Positions 26,126-33,389 of a stretch of 55,171 nucleotides of DNA are shown here, piece by piece (the stretch's first letter is position 1; each line of letters starts with the position of its first letter). A program made the translations under genes and the position numbers. Location of the stretch: positions 1 through 55,171 of the forward strand of contig JAUUXD010000002.1 in assembly GCA_030588705.1 (NCBI GenBank), in the 5' to 3' direction. The notes beneath the pieces are model-generated. The model worked only from the letters and a program-made list of their open reading frames with translations. It made no database searches and was not told the origin of the DNA. This DNA is from a bacterium. GTDB taxonomy: Bacteria > Babelota > Babeliae > Babelales > Vermiphilaceae.

Positions 26126-27090
26126 GGATGCACCTGAGAATATGAGGATTTTTTTCTTGGCATATTTTCTACCTCTCCTTGGGCATAAAAGCCCTTACTC
26201 AAATACGCACGCCCGGAATCACCAAAGATAAGAACCACCCGATCACGCTCCGATAGATGCTCCTTAGCATACTGATACGCCGCATGCGCCACCGCCCCGC
26301 TACTTGGCCCCACAAGAAAACCTTTGGCTGCAACCACCTTGAGCATTGCAATCGCATCATCGTCCGATACGGTCAGAATTTCATCAAGCACGGCACAGTC
26401 CAAAACCGGCGAATCAAAATCAATTCCCATACCCTCCACACAGTATGGTTTCGGACAACCGTTCGTAGCCCGATAGGAGTTCACTGAATCGACGGCAAAA
26501 ATTTTTACGTTCGGATTACGCTCTTTCAAATACCGCCCCACGCCAGTCACCGTTCCGCCGGTGCCCGCACCGGCAAAGAAATGGGTAACGGTCCCTTCAG
26601 TTTGTTCCCACACTTCAGGACCAAGCAATGTGTAGTGCGCTTGCGCATTGAGCGGATTAAAATATTGATTGGGCATAAATGAGTTGGGGGTTTCTTTTTG
26701 CAAGCGAAGCGCCACCGTATGATACCCTTCAGGATCATCAATGCGATCTGTTGGCGAGCAGATCACCACCTGCGCATTATACGCCCGCAATGTTTCGAGC
26801 TTCTCTTGGCTAATCTTTTCAGAGACCACGATGATCACGCGATACCCTTTTGCCGCCCCAATCATCGCCACCGCAATGCCTTGGTTTCCTGAAGAGGCAT
26901 CAATGATTGTGCCGCCCGACTTAAGCTGGCCGGTTTTCTCCGCATCCTCAATCATATAGATTGCCGAACGATCTTTCACGCTTCCGCCTGGATTTGCATA
27001 TTCAAGTTTGGCATAGATTTGAGCTGGAACATCAAATGGTATACGAACGAGTGGGGTGTTGCCAATGGCTTCTAGAAGTGTTTTGTGCAT
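26122..27090 (-). CDS. cysK: PLP-dependent cysteine synthase / cystathionine beta-synthase-like enzyme
   Basis: 322 residues. Forms cysteine from O-acetylserine (or condenses serine and homocysteine in the CBS branch). PLP Lys in NPGGSVKDR (near residue 43), substrate loop DASSGNQGIA (commonly TSGNTG), phosphate-binding GAGTGGTVTGVGRYLKE, and VEGMGIDF. The Gln in SSGNQG and the YRATNG segment differ from standard CysK, so OASS versus CBS cannot be decided. Followed by the M50 protease with ATGA overlap. A leader dyad lies just upstream (27098-27130). Confidence 0.9.
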   Translation of the reverse strand: MHKTLLEAIGNTPLVRIPFDVPAQIYAKLEYANPGGSVKDRSAIYMIEDAEKTGQLKSGGTIIDASSGNQGIAVAMIGAAKGYRVIIVVSEKISQEKLETLRAYNAQVVICSPTDRIDDPEGYHTVALRLQKETPNSFMPNQYFNPLNAQAHYTLLGPEVWEQTEGTVTHFFAGAGTGGTVTGVGRYLKERNPNVKIFAVDSVNSYRATNGCPKPYCVEGMGIDFDSPVLDCAVLDEILTVSDDDAIAMLKVVAAKGFLVGPSSGAVAHAAYQYAKEHLSERDRVVLIFGDSGRAYLSKGFYAQGEVENMPRKKSSYSQVHP

Positions 27091-27097
27091 GGTACAA

Positions 27098-27130
27098 CTC
27101 TCTCAATAATTGGAATACGTATTGAAAGAG
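27098..27130 (-). promoter_or_regulatory. Inverted repeat in the leader of the cysteine synthase gene
   Basis: Arms CTCTCTCAATA and TATTGAAAGAG match at 10 of 11 positions around an 11-nt loop and end 7 bases from the start codon. It would place the ribosome binding site in a hairpin or act as an operator. It does not match a riboswitch I know. Confidence 0.35.
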
Positions 27131-27169
27131 ATACTATACCGCAAGTTTGGAATGATGGGTAGTAGGAGA

Positions 27170-27826
27170 TTACTCCGTAGCAGAATCCTCTGCAGCTAGC
27201 CGCACTGCGGTTTCCGCTTTATCTGCTTCATTATCTTTATCCCACGCAGCCAGCGCATCCTCCACATCTTCCGCAACATCTGGTGCCGAGCCTTCTGCAT
27301 TTAGCAAGGCAGTAAGTTCACTTAGGTACTCTGGCGATGTTTCAGATTCTTCCCCTACTTTTGCTTTTTCAGCTAATTGCTGGACTACTGGATCAGATGC
27401 CGCTGCTATCTCTGTACTTGTAGTAGGTCTGATAGGCCCTTCAGCCGCCCCTGTTTCATCTTCTTCCAATTCATTCTTTTGCTCACCCTCTTCTTCCGGA
27501 TCAAAACTTTGGGGCCCTTCTTTTTCTTCTGCTTCATCACCTTCTACAGGATCCAGTTTTACTCCATCCAATCTCCCCACACTGAACCATATACCCAGAC
27601 CAGACGCTGATAAAAGAACAATCGCCAAGCCCGTTCCGGCCTTTACCATGCGCTTCTGCTGTTGAGGAGCACATCGTTTAAACCCCTTTTGGCGCATACA
27701 ACGAAAATCTTCCAGTAATGTTTTGAAGAGCGACTTCTTCGAGCTACCTATCTGCGTCTCAGCAATAATAGGATTCATCCCCAACAAGCAGGCAAGTGCC
27801 ACTGATACCAAATAATTATTATTCAT
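27170..27826 (-). CDS. Exported, single-TM acidic protein, unknown
   Basis: 218 residues, not recognised. Signal peptide (residues 1-23), a short segment ending KRCAPQQQKRMVK, one transmembrane helix (about 64-86), then a long acidic, low-complexity tail rich in Glu, Asp, Ala (EEDETGAAEG, VAEDVEDALAAWDKDNE). GGAGGAAGG ribosome binding site. The N-terminal third lines up with the ankyrin protein at 15108 (S-hydrophobic-aromatic-K/Q-T, about 20 residues, C, Q-K-K/R, then the TM helix), suggesting a shared membrane-anchoring module with different cargo domains. Location would be periplasmic or surface-exposed. Confidence 0.75.
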   Translation of the reverse strand: MNNNYLVSVALACLLGMNPIIAETQIGSSKKSLFKTLLEDFRCMRQKGFKRCAPQQQKRMVKAGTGLAIVLLSASGLGIWFSVGRLDGVKLDPVEGDEAEEKEGPQSFDPEEEGEQKNELEEDETGAAEGPIRPTTSTEIAAASDPVVQQLAEKAKVGEESETSPEYLSELTALLNAEGSAPDVAEDVEDALAAWDKDNEADKAETAVRLAAEDSATE

Positions 27827-27929
27827 GATTCCTTCCTCCCATAATGACCTATTCCATTTGCTCTTAAGATAGCAAATAGAGGAAGAAACGCCAGTTTTAC
27901 GCCCAAAAGGGCCAATCTGAGGGGTGCAC

Positions 27930-30182
27930 TCAGTAGAGATACACGAGGGTGATTGCGGCCAGGCAACCGAATAAAAATGGCCAATACAGAATCTTCTGTA
28001 TCATATTTTTCCGATACCGAATAAACGGTATATCAAAGCCAAGCTGATACAGAAGTGCCACGAGTAAAATTACAATAATCATTATGTACATCATGAAATA
28101 GAAGCTTTCAAAATATACAATCTGGGCTCGTGGAATCTTACCACGGAACCGTACATGGGCAACTACCGTAGCAAAAAACACACTCGCACAGGAACCTATT
28201 ACCGCGTATCCCTGCTGAACACTGGTCAGCAAAATTACAAAGAGAAGGAACGCAATTACCGCAATGGGCAACAGATCGGAAACAACCGTATCAAGCAGCT
28301 GACGCGTAACCAAGAGATCAAAATAAAGCTCTGGTACACCGGATTTATCAACAGAATCATAGACGCCAAATGGCCCGACTTTGTAGTTACCTAAATTACT
28401 CGCGTAGTTCACCGTTTTATACCCAAAATGGGTTGCCACGAGTTTCCAACCAGGCAAATACACATCATTATCAATACCAGGAAGCGACCGTGGATTAATC
28501 AGCTGATACGCATTAAGATCGGGAACAAGTACAATATTTTCTTTGCTATACCGATGCCACAACTGAATATGAATTGCTTTCGTATCAAATGGATATTGAT
28601 CAAATTCTAAGAACTGATTCAATGTGGCATACACTTCCCAAAGAATAACCTCGGATTTCCCCTCTTTTATACGAGACACCTCATTAATAACCACCGTAGA
28701 TGCCTGAGGGAACATCGGACCACGCGGTATTTCATCATGCAAACCATCAGTAAACCGCTGCCAGATATAGGCACTCATTTCAACTTGGCTTGCTGAGACA
28801 AAACGAATATTGTTTATGAAAATACCGGTTGGTATAAAGCGGGCATCATAAAAACCTTTATGCAATGCTTCCTTTGCTTTCTCAAAAAGAGATTCTTCCT
28901 TAGCTTTTGTTACCGCACCCTCTTTATCCTTTTTTTCATGTTTCTCCGACCTGCCCGATACATCAGTAGCAGCTTGATCAACCCGTACGCCATATCGCTG
29001 CCGTGCCGCCTCTTTTTTTAGATAATCAAAGAGTGTCGCTTTATTCTCAACGCGATGAGTTCCCTCATGCTGATAACTCGGATATATCGAGGTTGCATAC
29101 CAGACCCATAAAATTAAACCGGCCAACGCCAACGAAACAGCGAAGGAGGCAGACCACCAGCGAGAAGGGTTTGGCTGTTTGAATACAGAAATAATACATA
29201 CAAGGGACATAATAATGAAAAACACTAATGCCAACATAGGAAGAATAAGATTATGACGCAGCGTGTTGGGCTGCACATCAAGTTCACTCTTATCAAACAC
29301 TCCTACAATGCTCCAACTTGTATCTTCAATCGGTTCTGAAAATAGCCATGAAGGGGCACCGGTAACCTCGTTATCATACTCAAAGAATACCTCTTGTTGT
29401 TTCGCAATTTTTTTACCAACCTTTGCCAATTCCGGATTTTTTAATGTATCAGCAAGCTCAAACACCGAGATCTGTTTGTTGGCAAACTGAGTTTGTGGAT
29501 GGGAAAGGAAAACACCCTTTTTGGTAAGAATAAACCAATACCCGGTTTTTCCCAGAAAGAGCGTATCGAGCACATGTTTTAAATGCTCTATATTCTGGTT
29601 GGCATACACGATACCCGCAGGACGTTTTTTTCCTTCTGCATCGGTATGGTAAAAAGGAACAGCGTATTCCACTAAAATAGTTTTGCTTGCCTGTCCATAA
29701 TAGGGCTCAGCAAATCCAGGCCCCTTTTTAAGAGGATTATTAAACCATTGATGCTCCGGCTTGGTGTAATCATAAACTTTTTCTATATGCACCATCTTCA
29801 CTTCACCCTCTTGCTCCACCATATAGGGGGCATAGAGCTTCGTGTCGGGCCCAAATGCATTCGGTAAAAATGCAACACGGAGTCCCGCAATTTCAGGTGA
29901 TTTGTTTTCACGAAGAAGTGTTTCTATTTCAGCTTTGCTAAGTTTTTTACTACTCAACTCCTTAGCAATGGACTGGGCAAGCGGTTTGAGCATCGTAATA
30001 AAGCCGCTCAGCTCCTTAGCTGCATTTAGCGTATCTTGTCGCGCACTTTCACGCGCTTTATCAAGTAAGCGATCTCGGACCGCAAAAAAATTATACGTAA
30101 GATATATGGTCGCAGCCAAGCCCGCACCCGCTAGCAATAACCATAGGTATGATGTGCGCCTTACTTTAAATATCTTGGTCAT
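27930..30182 (-). CDS. dCache sensor fused to a pentameric ligand-gated ion channel
   Basis: 750 residues. Domain order: TM1 (about 12-32); periplasmic double-Cache region (about 45-300) with the hallmark YDYTKPEHQWFNNP, WFAEPYY-type segment (GFAEPYYGQ), AGIVYANQNIEHL and GYWFILTKKGVFLSHP; TM2 (311-334); short cytoplasmic loop; TM3 (345-367); charged linker (380-440); a pLGIC ligand-binding domain (about 447-628) with PTGIFINNIRFV, YIWQRF, the pro-loop EFDQYPFDTKAIHIQLW without the two Cys (as in bacterial channels) and YFDLLVTRQL; then four helices M1 (636-656), M2 (657-678), M3 (688-712) with the conserved M2-M3 Pro (GKIPRAQIVY), and M4 (729-749). Topology is self-consistent: both sensor domains face the periplasm. 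It likely opens an ion pore in response to a small molecule. It follows the ATP synthase a/c genes after one glycosyltransferase. Confidence 0.85.
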   Translation of the reverse strand: MTKIFKVRRTSYLWLLLAGAGLAATIYLTYNFFAVRDRLLDKARESARQDTLNAAKELSGFITMLKPLAQSIAKELSSKKLSKAEIETLLRENKSPEIAGLRVAFLPNAFGPDTKLYAPYMVEQEGEVKMVHIEKVYDYTKPEHQWFNNPLKKGPGFAEPYYGQASKTILVEYAVPFYHTDAEGKKRPAGIVYANQNIEHLKHVLDTLFLGKTGYWFILTKKGVFLSHPQTQFANKQISVFELADTLKNPELAKVGKKIAKQQEVFFEYDNEVTGAPSWLFSEPIEDTSWSIVGVFDKSELDVQPNTLRHNLILPMLALVFFIIMSLVCIISVFKQPNPSRWWSASFAVSLALAGLILWVWYATSIYPSYQHEGTHRVENKATLFDYLKKEAARQRYGVRVDQAATDVSGRSEKHEKKDKEGAVTKAKEESLFEKAKEALHKGFYDARFIPTGIFINNIRFVSASQVEMSAYIWQRFTDGLHDEIPRGPMFPQASTVVINEVSRIKEGKSEVILWEVYATLNQFLEFDQYPFDTKAIHIQLWHRYSKENIVLVPDLNAYQLINPRSLPGIDNDVYLPGWKLVATHFGYKTVNYASNLGNYKVGPFGVYDSVDKSGVPELYFDLLVTRQLLDTVVSDLLPIAVIAFLLFVILLTSVQQGYAVIGSCASVFFATVVAHVRFRGKIPRAQIVYFESFYFMMYIMIIVILLVALLYQLGFDIPFIRYRKNMIQKILYWPFLFGCLAAITLVYLY

Positions 30183-30227
30183 GAAGACTCTCCCTTATAC
30201 AAATATCTGCATACTACTCTGTCACGT

Positions 30228-31400
30228 TTACACGATTTTATGATTATGTCCAGATCCGCCCAGCAGCTGCTGATACAACAAAATATGCTCCTGAACCATA
30301 TGAGGAACCTCAAAATCGGTTAAGAGATCCTGATATTGTTGGCACGTTCGATAGAAAGCAGCTTCCCCCATCATACGCATCATACCGTGCGCAAGCCCTT
30401 GCCAATCACCCTGCTTATAGAGAAGCCCATTCTCTTGATCCGTAATCACTTCGCCAATACCTCCCGTGTGATAACTAATCACCGGTAACCGCAGTAACCG
30501 CGCCTCAACCACTGCACACGGCAACCCTTCCCACAATGAAGAAAGCATGAAGGCATGCCAGGTTTTCATAATAGGTGCAACCGGCTGCTTCCATCCATGG
30601 AGCGTAATCACCCGTCCAAACGCCCGCTCCCGTATCCATTGTTCTATTTGAGGACGCAACACCCCATCACCAATAATCTCAAGACGTGCCCGCGGCTCGC
30701 GCATATGAACCCGCTCAAATGCACGCAGAAGATCAAACAAATTCTTCTGCGGCTTGAAACAGGAAACCGAACCAAAAATAAAGGGCTGCTTACCTGAAGG
30801 GAGCGATACTGCACCTGCTGGCTGATAAAACGATTCCCCATCGACCGCCGCACGAATAATAGAATGTTTTTTTGCAAAGCGAGGAAACAGCGCACTCCCC
30901 GTCTTTACATCCTGCGCTGAAACACATACAAAATGGGTAGTTATCAGGCTGGTAACCAATTCACAAAGATAAATAGTCCACCATACCAGCCGAGATTGAT
31001 GGTCATGAAACGCATAGCCGTGCACCGTGTGCACACGCGTTTTAATGCCCGCAAACCACGCTGCCCATCTGCCAAGGATGCCAGCCTTTGTACTATGCGT
31101 GTGGACCATAATCTGGGGATGTTGCTTTTTTAAACGTCGCAAACGGTTCATCAACTGCAAAAACGTGTAGAACTCTCTGAACACGCCTCTCAAAGAAATC
31201 TGCGCCATCATAGTATCAAGCAAAATAACATTTGGAGACCGTTCCACCTGCTGTACCAACGGCCCCTGCGCGCTTGAAATAAGCTTGGTGGCACAACCTG
31301 CTTGCGGTAACCCTTTAAACAAAGAAAGGCACACTTTTTGTGCGCCCCCCAGCTCTAATTTGGTGATAATGTATACCACCTGAATATTTTTCTTACTCAT
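30228..31400 (-). CDS. Glycosyltransferase, GT4 family
   Basis: 390 residues, GT-B fold. N-terminal LELGGAQKVCLSLF, a central THSTKAGILGRWAAW, and C-terminal FGSVSCFKPQKN, LEIIGDG and SSLWEGLPCAVVEARLLRLP (the E(x7)E nucleotide-sugar site). The sequence GILGRWAAWFAGIKTRVHTVHG is typical of enzymes that build surface polysaccharides. The start ATG directly abuts the stop of the upstream c-subunit gene, so it belongs to the folC-atp transcript. Confidence 0.92.
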   Translation of the reverse strand: MSKKNIQVVYIITKLELGGAQKVCLSLFKGLPQAGCATKLISSAQGPLVQQVERSPNVILLDTMMAQISLRGVFREFYTFLQLMNRLRRLKKQHPQIMVHTHSTKAGILGRWAAWFAGIKTRVHTVHGYAFHDHQSRLVWWTIYLCELVTSLITTHFVCVSAQDVKTGSALFPRFAKKHSIIRAAVDGESFYQPAGAVSLPSGKQPFIFGSVSCFKPQKNLFDLLRAFERVHMREPRARLEIIGDGVLRPQIEQWIRERAFGRVITLHGWKQPVAPIMKTWHAFMLSSLWEGLPCAVVEARLLRLPVISYHTGGIGEVITDQENGLLYKQGDWQGLAHGMMRMMGEAAFYRTCQQYQDLLTDFEVPHMVQEHILLYQQLLGGSGHNHKIV

Positions 31401-32369
31401 CTACCTTAAAAAAAGTAATAAAAACGAAATAAGCACTGCATATATTGCTGAGGTTTCAATCAATCCCTGCGCAAACATGCTCACGCGTGATAAAGCACTG
31501 TATGTTTCAGAATTAGATGCAATCTGTTTACATGCCTCTGTTGCCGTTTTTCCAGAACTAATCCCCGGACCAATAGTGCCAATACCCGTACATAATCCCG
31601 CAGCCAAAAACATAATCCCATCAACAAAATTTTCTGCTCCAAAGGCAGGAACCACGAATAATAAGGAAACCGAAATAATAAGCGCAAAAAGAATCGGCGT
31701 TTCAATAATTGCCTGACTAATTAATGCAAATGAAAACAGCTGTCGGTACGAAAAGCGATTCACCCCCATACCATCGCAGGCTGATTTCGTAAAGAACGCA
31801 AGGCCAATGGCAGGACCAATACTTCCTATTCCAATACAGACACCGCTCGCAATCAACCGTAAACTATCACGCACGGTCTCGATTGATCCCGCTTGTCCAC
31901 GAATAAAGAGGGCAACGATTAATCCAAAAATAATCGGTGTTTGCAATAAGGAAAGCGCAATCAACATAAAACGAACAATCTGTCGCGAAAAAAATGGTTG
32001 ACGCGCAATAGCCAAACATGCTGCTCGAGCCGGGAAGGCAGAGACAATACCTAATACAAACCCAGAAAGACCTACTGAAAAAACAATGCCTAGCTCTGCA
32101 AAGCCGGCAAGAGTACTATTTTGAGCGGTACTATTTGTTTGCAAGAGCAAAAGGAAAGCAATAAACGTGCCCATGAGCGCGGCCGTTTCCATGAGTGCCA
32201 TACCTAAAATAGAAGCACGCGTAATTTCATCGCGAGCAGATGGTTGCAGATCCATTGCCTCGAGAGCACCATGACTCGTTATTCCTTGCCCGATACCAAC
32301 AGCAAGCGCATTCGCCGCAACGGTAACCGCTATCGTGCCGTAATGCATATATTCTGCGAATCCTTCCAC
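31401..32369 (-). CDS. atpE: ATP synthase c subunit with four fused hairpins
   Basis: 322 residues, about four times a normal c subunit (70-90). Eight membrane helices form four c-type hairpins (about 8-77, 88-157, 165-238, 246-322). The ion-binding residue in the second helix of each hairpin is Glu61 (METAA), Gln143 (LLQTP), Glu223 (IIETP) and Glu305 (LIETS): three carboxylates and one Gln. Hairpin 1 also has Gln28 in GIGQG, which with Glu-Thr is the pattern of sodium-binding c rings; hairpins 3 and 4 have Leu and Ser at that place. GTG start with AAGGAG, directly after atpB. Fused c subunits occur in V/A-type and some F/V hybrid rings; four hairpins with this E-Q-E-E pattern is unusual. Confidence 0.9.
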   Translation of the reverse strand: MEGFAEYMHYGTIAVTVAANALAVGIGQGITSHGALEAMDLQPSARDEITRASILGMALMETAALMGTFIAFLLLLQTNSTAQNSTLAGFAELGIVFSVGLSGFVLGIVSAFPARAACLAIARQPFFSRQIVRFMLIALSLLQTPIIFGLIVALFIRGQAGSIETVRDSLRLIASGVCIGIGSIGPAIGLAFFTKSACDGMGVNRFSYRQLFSFALISQAIIETPILFALIISVSLLFVVPAFGAENFVDGIMFLAAGLCTGIGTIGPGISSGKTATEACKQIASNSETYSALSRVSMFAQGLIETSAIYAVLISFLLLFLR

Positions 32370-33101
32370 TTAATCTCCTTCACTTTGTATGGCAAGCGAA
32401 AGGTAGGTCAGTGAGAGCATAGCAAACACAAACGCTTGTAAAAAACCTTCAAAGATAACAAAAAAAGCCGCAAGCAGCAGATTTAAACCGGAGGCCAACC
32501 CAATAAACTCGAACATGAAATTTCCTTGGATCGCCGTAAAGTAAATACTGCTTATAATAGATCCTCCGAAAATATTACCAAAAAGACGAAAGGAGATAGA
32601 GACAACTGTTGCCAATTTTCCAACAACATTGATCGGCATCATAAGAAAGAACGGTGAAAAATACCCCCTAATATACTTCCAAAGCCCTCCCTCCCCAATG
32701 GCAGCAACCTGTGTATATAAAAAAGAGATAATCCCAAGAGCAAGCGTAGTATTCAAATCAATGGTTGGCTCCTCCATCCAAGGAATAATTGATACGAGAT
32801 TGCATGCAAACACAAAACAGAATAAGGAAGTAATAAAAACAAAATGATTGAACGAAAAGATTGATAACGTCTGATCAACCATCCCTACAAATAAGCGAAC
32901 GGCGTACATAGTAACAAATCGTGCCATAGAATCTTTTTTAGAAAGAAGATAGCGACCAAGAAGCAAAATTGCCACGATAATGCCAATCGTAATCCAGGTG
33001 TAGATCACGGTATGTTTATTAATAGAAAAAAACGGATGATTTGATGAAAAAAAAGGGCCAATGAGCCACTGTTCAGTTTCTTCTATGCCAATTCCGCTCA
33101 T
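32370..33101 (-). CDS. atpB: ATP synthase F0 subunit a
   Basis: 243 residues. Forms the ion half-channels against the c ring. The essential Arg lies in SFRLFGNIFGGSI (about residue 170), followed by the conserved C-terminal helix (LLLAAFFVIFEGFLQAFVFAML). Five to six membrane helices. The start overlaps the upstream small gene by 29 bases; AAAGG lies nine bases before the ATG. Normal F-type subunit a although its partner c subunit is fourfold. Confidence 0.95.
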   Translation of the reverse strand: MSGIGIEETEQWLIGPFFSSNHPFFSINKHTVIYTWITIGIIVAILLLGRYLLSKKDSMARFVTMYAVRLFVGMVDQTLSIFSFNHFVFITSLFCFVFACNLVSIIPWMEEPTIDLNTTLALGIISFLYTQVAAIGEGGLWKYIRGYFSPFFLMMPINVVGKLATVVSISFRLFGNIFGGSIISSIYFTAIQGNFMFEFIGLASGLNLLLAAFFVIFEGFLQAFVFAMLSLTYLSLAIQSEGD

Positions 33102-33384
33102 TATGGGAAACCTTTACTCTAAGGATAACCTGCCAAAATAGGGCGATGAACACTACAACGCCCAGTATAGAAGGTATCAACTCAGATCGCAATAGGTACT
33201 TCGCGGTACCAAACAGAATTACAATGCGAGCAATAAAGAAAGAAATCTGCACAAGCCTTCCGCGAAGCGTGTATCCACCACTCACCCAGGACTGTTGCTG
33301 CAAAAGAAACGAGTATCCATACAGCAGTCCAGCAATGGTACATAGAGCGATCGGCGACAAATAGACAATCCAAGAAATAATCAT
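33073..33384 (-). CDS. Small membrane protein upstream of atpB (AtpR/AtpI-like)
   Basis: 103 residues, three membrane helices (about 4-26, 40-62, 68-90). It occupies the position of AtpI in ordinary atp operons and of AtpQ/AtpR in N-type ATPase operons, which help assemble the c ring. A conserved-looking Arg in helix 2 (FIARIVILFG) and the basic C-terminus (VILRVKV) would suit AtpR. Assignment rests on size, topology and context; sequence likeness is weak. Confidence 0.6.
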   Translation of the reverse strand: MIISWIVYLSPIALCTIAGLLYGYSFLLQQQSWVSGGYTLRGRLVQISFFIARIVILFGTAKYLLRSELIPSILGVVVFIALFWQVILRVKVSHNERNWHRRN

Positions 33385-33389
33385 ACGTA

